Notes under the pieces: model-generated
The model's input: the letters and a program-made list of their open reading frames with translations, nothing else
Told to the model about the DNA's origin: nothing
Database searches by the model: none
Position numbers and translations under genes: made by a program
Shown here: piece by piece, positions 9,033-14,006 of the stretch
Layout: each line of letters starts with the position of its first letter
Numbering within the stretch: position 1 is the stretch's first letter
Assembly: GCA_964436125.1 (NCBI GenBank)
Contig: CAYTBT010000056.1
Span: forward strand, 1-14,051
Length of the DNA: 14,051 bases
Direction: 5' to 3'
Source: CAYRFF01 sp964436125
GTDB taxonomy: Bacteria > Bacteroidota > Bacteroidia > Chitinophagales > Saprospiraceae

Positions 9033-9273
9033 TTCCTTTCCTCTTATCGTTAAAATATTCTTGCCGCAATCTTCCAGCTCTATGTATCTCTGCTTTTGGT
9101 GTTTTACTGGTTTTCTTGATAAAACCGTGTGTTGCAATAACTAAAGTATCTGTCGTTTGGCTTTTATCCCAAAATGCTATTAAACGGAATTCCTTTCTAA
9201 TACCCAAATCATGCATTAGAAATTGAAGATGACCGAATGAAGTTTCATATAAGCTACGCTTATATGAAAACAT
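9019..9273 (-). CDS. RelE/HigB-like toxin, N-terminally truncated
   Basis: The C-terminal part of a RelE/HigB (Gp49-like) mRNA-interferase toxin. The recognisable core is KEFRLIAFWDK, then DTLVIATHGFIKKTSKTPKAEI, then HRAGRLRQEYFNDK, which is the usual end of such toxins (HGF-KKT-KTP-EI is the hallmark). Full-length members run about 100-115 aa and have 40-50 residues ahead of this core. Here those residues are missing. The frame upstream instead reads through hairpin repeats (9243-9406). ATG 9273 would give 84 aa starting inside a hairpin. ATG 9216 would give 65 aa starting inside the 33-bp repeat. The frame stays open to a TTG at 9348. It overlaps the antitoxin start by 14 bp. I infer that the toxin is inactive or altered and that the intact antitoxin is now free of a functional partner. 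It may also be called a pseudogene. Confidence 0.7.
   Translation of the reverse strand: MFSYKRSLYETSFGHLQFLMHDLGIRKEFRLIAFWDKSQTTDTLVIATHGFIKKTSKTPKAEIHRAGRLRQEYFNDKRKGNENI
9033..9045 (-). promoter_or_regulatory. Shine-Dalgarno of the antitoxin gene
   Basis: The minus strand reads AAGAGGAAAGGAA directly before ATG 9032. Most other genes in the window lack such a site, so this fixes the antitoxin start and suggests it is translated strongly from within the toxin reading frame. Confidence 0.6.
9198..9230 (-). repeat. 33-bp repeat inside the toxin gene
   Basis: Exact partner of 25-57 in inverted orientation, about 9.1 kb away. It encodes LQFLMHDLGI in the toxin frame and contains the internal ATG at 9216. 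The recognisable toxin core begins just after it. Confidence 0.85.
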
Positions 9274-9452
9274 TGATACTAAATGTATCAATGGTGAGGG
9301 ATCCGCCTCCGGCGGACTAAAGACCGAGCTCCTGTCCGAGGCTAGCAATATTCGTAGTACTAGCTACTCGCGGGAGCTCGGTCTTTAGTCCGCCGTAGGA
9401 GGATCCTTCGACAGCTTGACATTCAGTCAAGCTGGTTCTGGCAAGCCAGAAC
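9243..9452. repeat. string of five adjacent inverted repeats
   Basis: Five structures follow one another with gaps of 0-5 nt. They are a 12-bp stem with loop TAC (9243-9254 with 9258-9269), a 9-bp stem with loop TAAAT (9271-9279 with 9285-9293), a 34-bp inverted repeat around a 40-nt centre (9299-9332 with 9373-9406), a 9-bp stem with loop ATTCA (9412-9420 with 9426-9434), and an 8-bp stem with loop AA (9435-9442 with 9445-9452). The stems are unrelated in sequence. All are perfect except the long one, which matches at 32 of 34. No T-run follows any of them, so termination does not explain the string. Confidence 0.88.
9299..9406. repeat. 34-bp inverted repeat around a 40-nt centre
   Basis: The left arm 9299-9332 and right arm 9373-9406 are complementary at 32 of 34 positions. 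Each arm contains CGGCGGACTAAAG and GAGCTC. The left arm also holds a small internal hairpin, TCCGCC-TCC-GGCGGA (9302-9316). A degenerate third copy of the arm (TACGGCGGACTAGGTCGAGC) lies at 10121-10140. In size this could be a tiny non-autonomous element, but no flanking target duplication is evident. Confidence 0.85.
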
Positions 9453-9586
9453 TACTCTCAGTCATATTTCTATTGCACGTTTTGGGTAATAAAATCTTTC
9501 AACTAGAAAAATATGGATACAGGTGCACAAATTGAACCGAATTATCCGTTTTCAAATCAGAGGGCTTGAAGTTTTATGAAAACATT

Positions 9587-9645
9587 GGCTTCGCAATCCT
9601 TTCTTTCGACTCTTCGAGTCAAAATTCATTGGCTTACGAATCCTT
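9587..9645. repeat. hairpin cassette, copy A
   Basis: Left flank GGCTTCGCAATCC (from 9587), hairpin GACTC-TTC-GAGTC (9608-9620), right flank GGCTTACGAATCCTT (9631-9645). The two flanks are near-direct repeats of each other. The stem gains three more A-T pairs beyond one mismatch. Confidence 0.75.
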
Positions 9646-9701
9646 GATATCATCCTAGCACGCCAACAATTTTAGATACTAACGAAAAGGGCTCCTCCTC
9701 C

Positions 9702-9723
9702 GGCGGACACGTGAAAGCCCGAC
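9702..9723 (+). repeat. 22-bp dispersed repeat (inverted copy at 13325)
   Basis: Matches the reverse complement of 13325-13346 at 21 of 22 bases. It contains GGCGGACACGTGAAAGCCC, with the palindrome CACGTG at its centre. The two copies lie in the two repeat-rich spacers 3.6 kb apart. Confidence 0.8.
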
Positions 9724-9847
9724 AGAGCAAAGCCCGGGGTGTTATTTTTGGCACAAAAATATTAACCCCGGGTCAGGATTCTAAAATTATCAAGGGCTGT
9801 AAGTCCGATACAATTAGTCATCGCGGTGACGAAACCGTGAAAAATGT

Positions 9848-9903
9848 AATCTCTCCGATGCTTTTTTGGGAGAATATCGGCTTCGCAATCTCTCCGATGC
9901 TTT
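9848..9903 (+). repeat. 17-bp direct repeat, period 39
   Basis: AATCTCTCCGATGCTTT occurs at 9848-9864 and 9887-9903. The second copy is the left half of hairpin cassette B. The first lacks the matching right arm, so it looks like a partial duplication or decayed cassette. Confidence 0.75.
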
Positions 9904-9931
9904 CCAAGCATCTCCTCAGCTTACGAATCCT
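9879..9931. repeat. hairpin cassette, copy B
   Basis: Left flank GGCTTCGCAATCTCTCC (9879-9895), hairpin GATGCTT-TCC-AAGCATC (9896-9912), right flank TCCTCAGCTTACGAATCCT (9913-9931). The flanks match copies A and C while the stem is unrelated to both. Confidence 0.8.
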
Positions 9932-10014
9932 CGTATTCTATCACAACTCCTTCTCATCTCAGCCTCAATGCTCACCTGTGCTATCTTAGCTTCTTATTCC
10001 TCAAAGAAAGTGCC

Positions 10015-10076
10015 GCTCCTCTGGAGCTCAGATTTTTTACTTATTCTCTGCTCCAAAGGATCCGCTCCTACGGAGC
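10015..10076. repeat. two hairpins with GCTCC stems
   Basis: GCTCC-TCT-GGAGC (10015-10027) and GCTCC-TAC-GGAGC (10064-10076) share the stem but differ in the loop. Both are preceded by CC and followed by a T- and C-containing stretch ending in CAG. Confidence 0.75.
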
Positions 10077-10080
10077 TTCT

Positions 10081-10110
10081 CAGCCTCAACCTCAGCCTCA
10101 GCCTCAACCT
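10081..10110 (+). repeat. hexanucleotide array (CARCCT)5
   Basis: Five perfect CARCCT units in a row, with two more at 10185-10196 that run into the purB stop codon. On the purB sense strand this reads AGGYTG repeats, with GG pairs every six bases. Confidence 0.9.
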
Positions 10111-10195
10111 TTATCACGTCTACGGCGGACTAGGTCGAGCTATCCCCCGCAGCAAGCTGAACTCACAGTCTCGCCTTGAGACCTCAACCTCAGCC

Positions 10196-11527
10196 TCAAA
10201 CTCCCGTATAATTCTCCGGTCTCAACTTCTTCAACTCGTCTTTCAGTTCCTCGTCAATCTCCAATAAATCGATAAAGGCATGGATTTTCTCTTCTGTGAT
10301 ATCATCACTGCCACGTGTCAATTCCTTCAACTTTTCATAGGGCTCGGGGTAGCCGATTTTACGCAAGACATTCTGAATCGGTTCAGCGAGCACATTCCAG
10401 TGCTTATCAAGATCACTTTTCATTGCATCTGCATCCACTTTAATGCGAGATAAACCTTTTTTCAAGGACTTAAAGGCGATAAAAGAATGCGCAAATGGTA
10501 CACCGATATTCCTACTCACCGTGCTATCGGTCAGGTCGCGTTGCAGTCGCGATATCGGCAATTTACGGGCAAGGTGATCGTAAATGGCATTGGCAAGGCC
10601 GAGGTTTCCCTCCGCATTTTCAAAGTCTATCGGATTCACCTTATGCGGCATCGCACTCGAGCCCACCTCGCCTTTCACGGCTTCCTGCTTGATATAATTC
10701 ATAGAAATATACTGCCACATATCCCGCGCAAAGTCCATCAGAATCGTATTGATCCGCATGAGATTCTGAAACAGCGCCGCGAGGCAATCGTAATGCTCGA
10801 TCTGCGTAGTGGTCTGCAATCGGTTCAAACCAAGGCCACCGTTCACAAAGTCATCGGCAAATTTTTTCCAGTCTACATCCGGATAAGCGACATAATGTGC
10901 ATTGAAATTACCGGTCGCACCACCGAATTTTGCCATCACGTGAATGTTTCTCAGCATATCGCGCTGATTCCTTAGTCTTTCGACAAATACCATCATTTCC
11001 TTACCGAATCTGGTAGGTGATGCCGGTTGTCCGTGCGTATGTGCAAGCATGGGAATGTCCGCAGTCTTCTCCGCGAGTGCTTCAATATCATCGATCAATA
11101 ATTCCATGAGTGGAATATATTCCCGGACACATGCGCGCTTTATCGCCAGGGGCATAGCGGTGTTATTGATATCTTGAGAAGTAAGTGCAAAGTGGACAAA
11201 TTCCTTGTACTTCCCTATCTCCAGCTCCTCAAATTTGTTTTTGATCCAGTATTCTACCGCTTTTACATCGTGATTGGTCGTTTTTTCGATGTCCTTGATC
11301 GCTTGAGCATCCTCCGGTGAGAAATTTGCCGAAAGGCTGAGTACCTCATAAACCTTATCCTCCGGAAAATTATTGAATTCCGGCAAGTGTAGCCGCAACA
11401 AGTGAATAAAATACTGAATCTCAACATGAACCCGGAATCGAATAAGTGCATATTCCGAAAAATAATCCTGAAGTTCTTCGGTCTTGGAAGCATAGCGACC
11501 GTCGATGGGTGAAATAGAAGTGAGCAT
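10196..11527 (-). CDS. purB: adenylosuccinate lyase
   Basis: Cytoplasmic enzyme of purine synthesis. It splits SAICAR to AICAR and adenylosuccinate to AMP, releasing fumarate each time. The protein has 443 aa, close to E. coli PurB (456), and belongs to that branch: the N-terminus is LTSISPIDGRY and the fumarase/aspartase superfamily signature is GSSAMPHKVNPIDFE (about residues 289-303). The general catalytic His is His165 in AHTHGQPASP, and the mobile-loop serine is Ser290 or Ser291 in GSSAMP. Other conserved segments are ALTSQDINNTA, EHYD, and RDLTDSTVSRNIG. ATG 11527 is used in place of the in-frame TTG at 11536. It lies 17 bp after the acylphosphatase gene on the same strand and is probably its operon partner. 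The TGA stop falls within a CARCCT repeat tract. No intrinsic terminator is seen downstream. Confidence 0.97.
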   Translation of the reverse strand: MLTSISPIDGRYASKTEELQDYFSEYALIRFRVHVEIQYFIHLLRLHLPEFNNFPEDKVYEVLSLSANFSPEDAQAIKDIEKTTNHDVKAVEYWIKNKFEELEIGKYKEFVHFALTSQDINNTAMPLAIKRACVREYIPLMELLIDDIEALAEKTADIPMLAHTHGQPASPTRFGKEMMVFVERLRNQRDMLRNIHVMAKFGGATGNFNAHYVAYPDVDWKKFADDFVNGGLGLNRLQTTTQIEHYDCLAALFQNLMRINTILMDFARDMWQYISMNYIKQEAVKGEVGSSAMPHKVNPIDFENAEGNLGLANAIYDHLARKLPISRLQRDLTDSTVSRNIGVPFAHSFIAFKSLKKGLSRIKVDADAMKSDLDKHWNVLAEPIQNVLRKIGYPEPYEKLKELTRGSDDITEEKIHAFIDLLEIDEELKDELKKLRPENYTGV

Positions 11528-11544
11528 ATATGACAATTAAATAT

Positions 11545-11817
11545 TTAATAAATAATCTCAAATGATTCAACAGAGCTCTCAGTATCAAGTTCTTTAAAAG
11601 TTACTTTATGTACTTTTGCGGAAGCTGAGCCTTCCAGACACCAAAGAAGGATCTTTCCCAGTTGATCATCATTCCCACTGGCTATTATCTCAACGGAACC
11701 ATCTTTTTTATTCTTCACCGTACCATTAATGCCTAAGGCGGTAGCCTTCTCAAGCGTTGACTTTCTGAAAAATACGCCTTGTACCTGACCTGTAACTCTT
11801 ATTTCAATAGTTTTCAT
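11545..11817 (-). CDS. acyP: acylphosphatase
   Basis: Small cytoplasmic enzyme of 90 aa, the usual size, that hydrolyses carboxyl-phosphate bonds such as acetyl phosphate. The family signature is complete: VTGQVQGVFFR (residues 8-18) carries the catalytic Arg18, and GINGTVKNKKDGSVEI (29-44) carries the catalytic Asn36. The 18-residue spacing is the same as between Arg23 and Asn41 of the human enzyme. ATG 11817 gives the normal N-terminus, MKTIEIRV. The ORF is open to 12006, but the extra residues look unlike the family. Its stop is 17 bp ahead of purB, so the two are probably co-transcribed. That pairing is not a known functional link and may be incidental. Confidence 0.95.
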   Translation of the reverse strand: MKTIEIRVTGQVQGVFFRKSTLEKATALGINGTVKNKKDGSVEIIASGNDDQLGKILLWCLEGSASAKVHKVTFKELDTESSVESFEIIY

Positions 11818-12183
11818 AATACACGAGGAAATTTCATTAACTAATGCATCATTTATAATGTGCACAAAATACGTGGATATGCTATTTATCCCTAATGTAT
11901 CGGTCATAAAATATAAAGATTGGGCAAAATTTACCTTGAAATAAGCTTTTATGGAAAAAATAAGGACTGTGGCGTGCCCAAATCTGTACATCTTAAAGTA
12001 TCCCAAAGAAATATCAAAGGTTTATTTTATCCTTTTGCCTAAAAATTCCGCCTATATACAATAAACTATTTTCACAATATTACATATATATTATTTATTT
12101 AATGTATAAATAGCGTTATTTTAGCTCTTTATGCATTGTTATTTTAAATATATTAAATTAACTCATACGACAAAGGGTAAAAT

Positions 12184-12297
12184 ATGTCTTTGAATCTTGG
12201 TAAAACCCTTCATAGATTTGTCTATCGGAAGCACGGAATAATGAAGGCTTGCAGGCATTTCAGAGTCAAATCTCAAGATCTGTCCTGTGAACAGTAG
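12184..12297 (+). other. candidate small RNA or 37-aa small ORF
   Basis: ATG 12184 opens a 37-codon frame (MSLNLGKTLHRF to SQDLSCEQ) that ends at TAG 12295-12297, only 12 bp before a strong terminator. The peptide is basic and I do not recognise it. The same segment shows local pairing: AAGGGT 12173-12178 with ACCCTT 12205-12210, ATAGA-TTTG-TCTAT just after, and the palindrome GTGCGCAC at 12297-12304. A regulatory RNA is therefore as likely as a peptide. The only solid evidence for transcription is the terminator. Confidence 0.25.
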
Positions 12298-12309
12298 TGC
12301 GCACGTCAC

Positions 12310-12346
12310 GGGGGACTCAAAGCTTTGGGTTCCCCATTTTTCTTTT
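12310..12346 (+). terminator. strong intrinsic terminator with no known upstream gene
   Basis: GGGGG 12310-12314 pairs with TCCCC 12331-12335. Pairing continues inward through CTCAAAG and CTTTGGG, giving up to 13 consecutive pairs (two of them G-T) before loop limits. ATTTTTCTTTT follows at 12336-12346. On the plus strand this is a classic terminator, yet no plus-strand gene is annotated upstream for about 4 kb. Confidence 0.7.
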
Positions 12347-12627
12347 ACATATAGCACTTATTGTCATATATTAAGTGGAAAATACCTCGAAATAAGCCCA
12401 GCAGATCACTTGCTTATCATGGAGTGCATTTACATCCACAGAAAAGATTAAAAGGCTACCAATTCTTTAAAACCTTCGCTGTGCTTTCATAGAAGTAACT
12501 ATAAACAGTAGGCAAGGCAATAGCTCTGAACAAGAAATAATACTCCTGTCATGCAATGAGGCGCATTACATGTTATGAGCAATAATACATCTAGAGACTT
12601 AAATCAGTGCATCGACAGCAAGCGTGC

Positions 12628-13179
12628 TTACTGTGCAGTTCCTCCAGGTCTATGTTGATCAAAGTTGAGGTTAAAACCGATTTTTTTATGCGGCTCGTCA
12701 TCATCGTAATCTTCCCAAGTAGTAACATCTTCAAGGAACTCCTGCATGTGATTGGCATAAAAACCCGGTTTAATTTCTTCAGGTCGATAAATAGCAATCG
12801 TACGCGGCGGCCTCGGCTGCCCATAGCCCTCAATAAATGGATATCGGATCATCACGATGACTTTTCCGTTAAAGAGTTGTTGATAAACGAGAGATCCATT
12901 AAACTTAATTAAAGGTCTTCCTATTTCTTCACTCACTTTCTGTGATAAGCCGGACTCAATCTGTCCCAGGGAAAGCTCAACAGCCTCGAGATTGGAGACT
13001 TTTTCTTGTGCTTTCACATCAGCATCCAGGCCGGTTGTATTCACAAGTTCTTTTAAGCCGTTGATTATATTGTCCTTCAAGCTATCATCCCATACCTTGC
13101 GGTAGTCTTGTGTATTCTGCAAGACTTTTTTATAGTTATCAACTGCTTCTTGTAAGTTAATCATCTGTGATGTAGGCAT
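12628..13179 (-). CDS. conserved hypothetical protein
   Basis: A 183-aa soluble protein with no signal peptide or membrane segment. The first half is helical and charged (LQEAVDNYKKVLQNTQDYRKVW, then KAQEKVSNLEAVELSLGQIES). The centre is strand-rich, with RPLIKFNGSLVYQQLFNGKVIVMIRYPFIEGYGQPRPP. The tail is acidic then basic (EDVTTWEDYDDDEPHKKIGFN). I do not recognise a named domain. The central NGSLVYQQLFNGKV and GYGQPRPPRTI stretches have the feel of a Bacteroidota-restricted family, but this is from memory. ATG 13179 (MPTSQ) or ATG 13164 (MINLQ) could be the start. It stands alone, with repeat DNA upstream and a long spacer downstream. The codons look like those of neighbouring genes. Confidence 0.8.
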   Translation of the reverse strand: MPTSQMINLQEAVDNYKKVLQNTQDYRKVWDDSLKDNIINGLKELVNTTGLDADVKAQEKVSNLEAVELSLGQIESGLSQKVSEEIGRPLIKFNGSLVYQQLFNGKVIVMIRYPFIEGYGQPRPPRTIAIYRPEEIKPGFYANHMQEFLEDVTTWEDYDDDEPHKKIGFNLNFDQHRPGGTAQ

Positions 13180-13324
13180 AATTTATTCTTAATGGTTAAT
13201 ATTTAATGCTATGTGAAAACTAATAGACATCTCCACTGTCTTGTTCATTCCTTGAACTCTATATCACTAATGTAAGAATATATTTTCTCTTCTTTGTAAA
13301 TCCTCGATTTTTATCGGAAAATGT

Positions 13325-13346
13325 GCCGGGCTTTCACGTGTCCGCC
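13325..13346 (-). repeat. 22-bp dispersed repeat (inverted copy of 9702)
   Basis: The reverse complement of 9702-9723 with one mismatch. The sequence on this strand runs through CGGGCTTTCACGTGTCCGCC. Confidence 0.8.
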
Positions 13347-13504
13347 TTGGCAGGCCACTTCTACGTTTTGTTCTGCTGATGAATAAAGGCATAAATGTAG
13401 AAGACGTTTCATATAGAAAAGATACTTCGCAGGCTCAGAATGACAGCCCTTGTTGATGGTGCGTCAGAGATGAATGTGTTTTTTTGGGTATCGGTTCGCA
13501 CGGT

Positions 13505-13529
13505 GGTTCCTGAGCGGCGTCGAAGGGCC
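13505..13529. repeat. REP-like palindrome
   Basis: An imperfect inverted repeat running from GGTTCCTGAGC to GTCGAAGGGCC. It resembles the CTTCGAC-CGCTCAGG palindromes found as repeats in many bacterial genomes; that comparison is from memory. Confidence 0.5.
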
Positions 13530-13603
13530 GTGTAGTCCGATTAAACAAAATAAAATATTTTTACGATTGAGGGGTGAGGGGATTATGGTTTTGAAGAAAC
13601 TCC

Positions 13604-13656
13604 GGCTTCACAATCTTTCCGACATTCTGCGAATGTCTCCTTAGCTTATGAATCCT
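13604..13656. repeat. hairpin cassette, copy C
   Basis: Left flank GGCTTCACAATCTTTCC (13604-13620), hairpin GACATTC-TGC-GAATGTC (13621-13637), right flank TCCTTAGCTTATGAATCCT (13638-13656). It lies 3.7 kb from copy B yet shares both flanks with it. Confidence 0.8.
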
Positions 13657-13706
13657 ACGTTAAGGTCACCATTAACCATTTCCCATTACTTATCAACCAA
13701 ATAATG

Positions 13707-13723
13707 CGACCTCGCTGAGGTCG
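13707..13723. repeat. hairpin CGACCTC-GCT-GAGGTCG
   Basis: A perfect 7-bp stem that shares its stem core with 8337-8351. GTTTTCTT follows on the plus strand, so weak termination is possible, but no gene precedes it. Confidence 0.75.
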
Positions 13724-13754
13724 GTTTTCTTGTAATCGTATCTGCTAACCTAAT

Positions 13755-13773
13755 CTGACCTCTCCAAGGTCAG
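13755..13773. repeat. hairpin with CTGACCT and AGGTCAG arms
   Basis: A 7-bp stem, then a C-A mismatch, then a TCC loop. It is a variant of the GACCTC hairpin family at 8337 and 13707. Confidence 0.7.
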
Positions 13774-13799
13774 GGGTCAGGAGGCAGGGGTCAGTAGGC
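13772..13799 (+). repeat. 14-bp tandem repeat, two units
   Basis: AGGGGTCAGGAGGC followed directly by AGGGGTCAGTAGGC, 13 of 14 identical. It starts within the arm of the preceding hairpin. Confidence 0.85.
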
Positions 13800-13902
13800 A
13801 ATTTCCTGACTCAGCGAAGCTATTAAGCACTAATAAATACCTACTAACCATATTGAAGCGTCAACGACCCACTAAACATACTCGCTTTGCTGAAAATAAA
13901 CC

Positions 13903-13930
13903 AGTTACGAATCACGAGTTACGAGTCACG
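13903..13930 (+). repeat. 14-bp tandem repeat, two units
   Basis: AGTTACGAATCACG followed directly by AGTTACGAGTCACG, 13 of 14 identical. It sits just before the 8-bp array. Confidence 0.85.
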
Positions 13931-13934
13931 AAAC

Positions 13935-14006
13935 TTTACACCTTTACACCTTTACACCTTTACGCCTTTACGACTTTACAACTTCACGCCTTTACGACTT
14001 TACAAC
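13935..14006 (+). repeat. 8-bp minisatellite, nine units
   Basis: Nine units of the pattern TTTACRMC: three TTTACACC, one TTTACGCC, then TTTACGAC, TTTACAAC, TTCACGCC, TTTACGAC and TTTACAAC. The later units show a 24-bp super-period. All nine fit an 8-bp frame without gaps. Confidence 0.92.

Larger units (their letters stand above)
9453..10195. other. non-coding repeat block downstream of purB
   Basis: Stop-rich frames with no family resemblance; I see no gene here. The block is built from hairpins, hairpin cassettes and short direct repeats, which are listed separately. A 13-bp direct repeat, TATGAAAACATTG, occurs at 9263-9275 and 9575-9587 and links it to the hairpin string. A further hairpin with stem GTCTC and GAGAC is at 10168-10182. 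Confidence 0.7.
11818..12627. other. AT-rich spacer with a terminator and possible small transcript
   Basis: An 810-bp spacer upstream of acyP-purB, so their promoter should lie near 11850-12060; I could not identify it by eye. 12040-12170 is very AT-rich. 12172-12346 is less so and ends in a strong plus-strand terminator. 12347-12627 shows nothing I can support. Confidence 0.6.

Noticed and set aside
9243..9931. CRISPR array
   Set aside because: Spacing is irregular, the paired elements differ in sequence, there are no uniform spacers, and no cas gene is present.
9711..10267. Two plus-strand ORFs (92 and 133 aa) in the purB downstream region
   Set aside because: They are made of hairpins and CARCCT repeats, and one runs into purB antisense. 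Composition is repeat-driven with no domain.
11818..12006. N-terminal extension of acylphosphatase
   Set aside because: The 63 extra residues do not resemble the family, and the 90-aa form has the standard N-terminus and catalytic spacing.
12163..12357. 64-aa minus-strand ORF
   Set aside because: It runs through the plus-strand terminator and its peptide is not recognisable. It is more likely an accidental open frame.
9243..13723. Integron attC sites
   Set aside because: The hairpins lack the attC core sites and do not alternate with promoterless cassettes. No integrase is seen.
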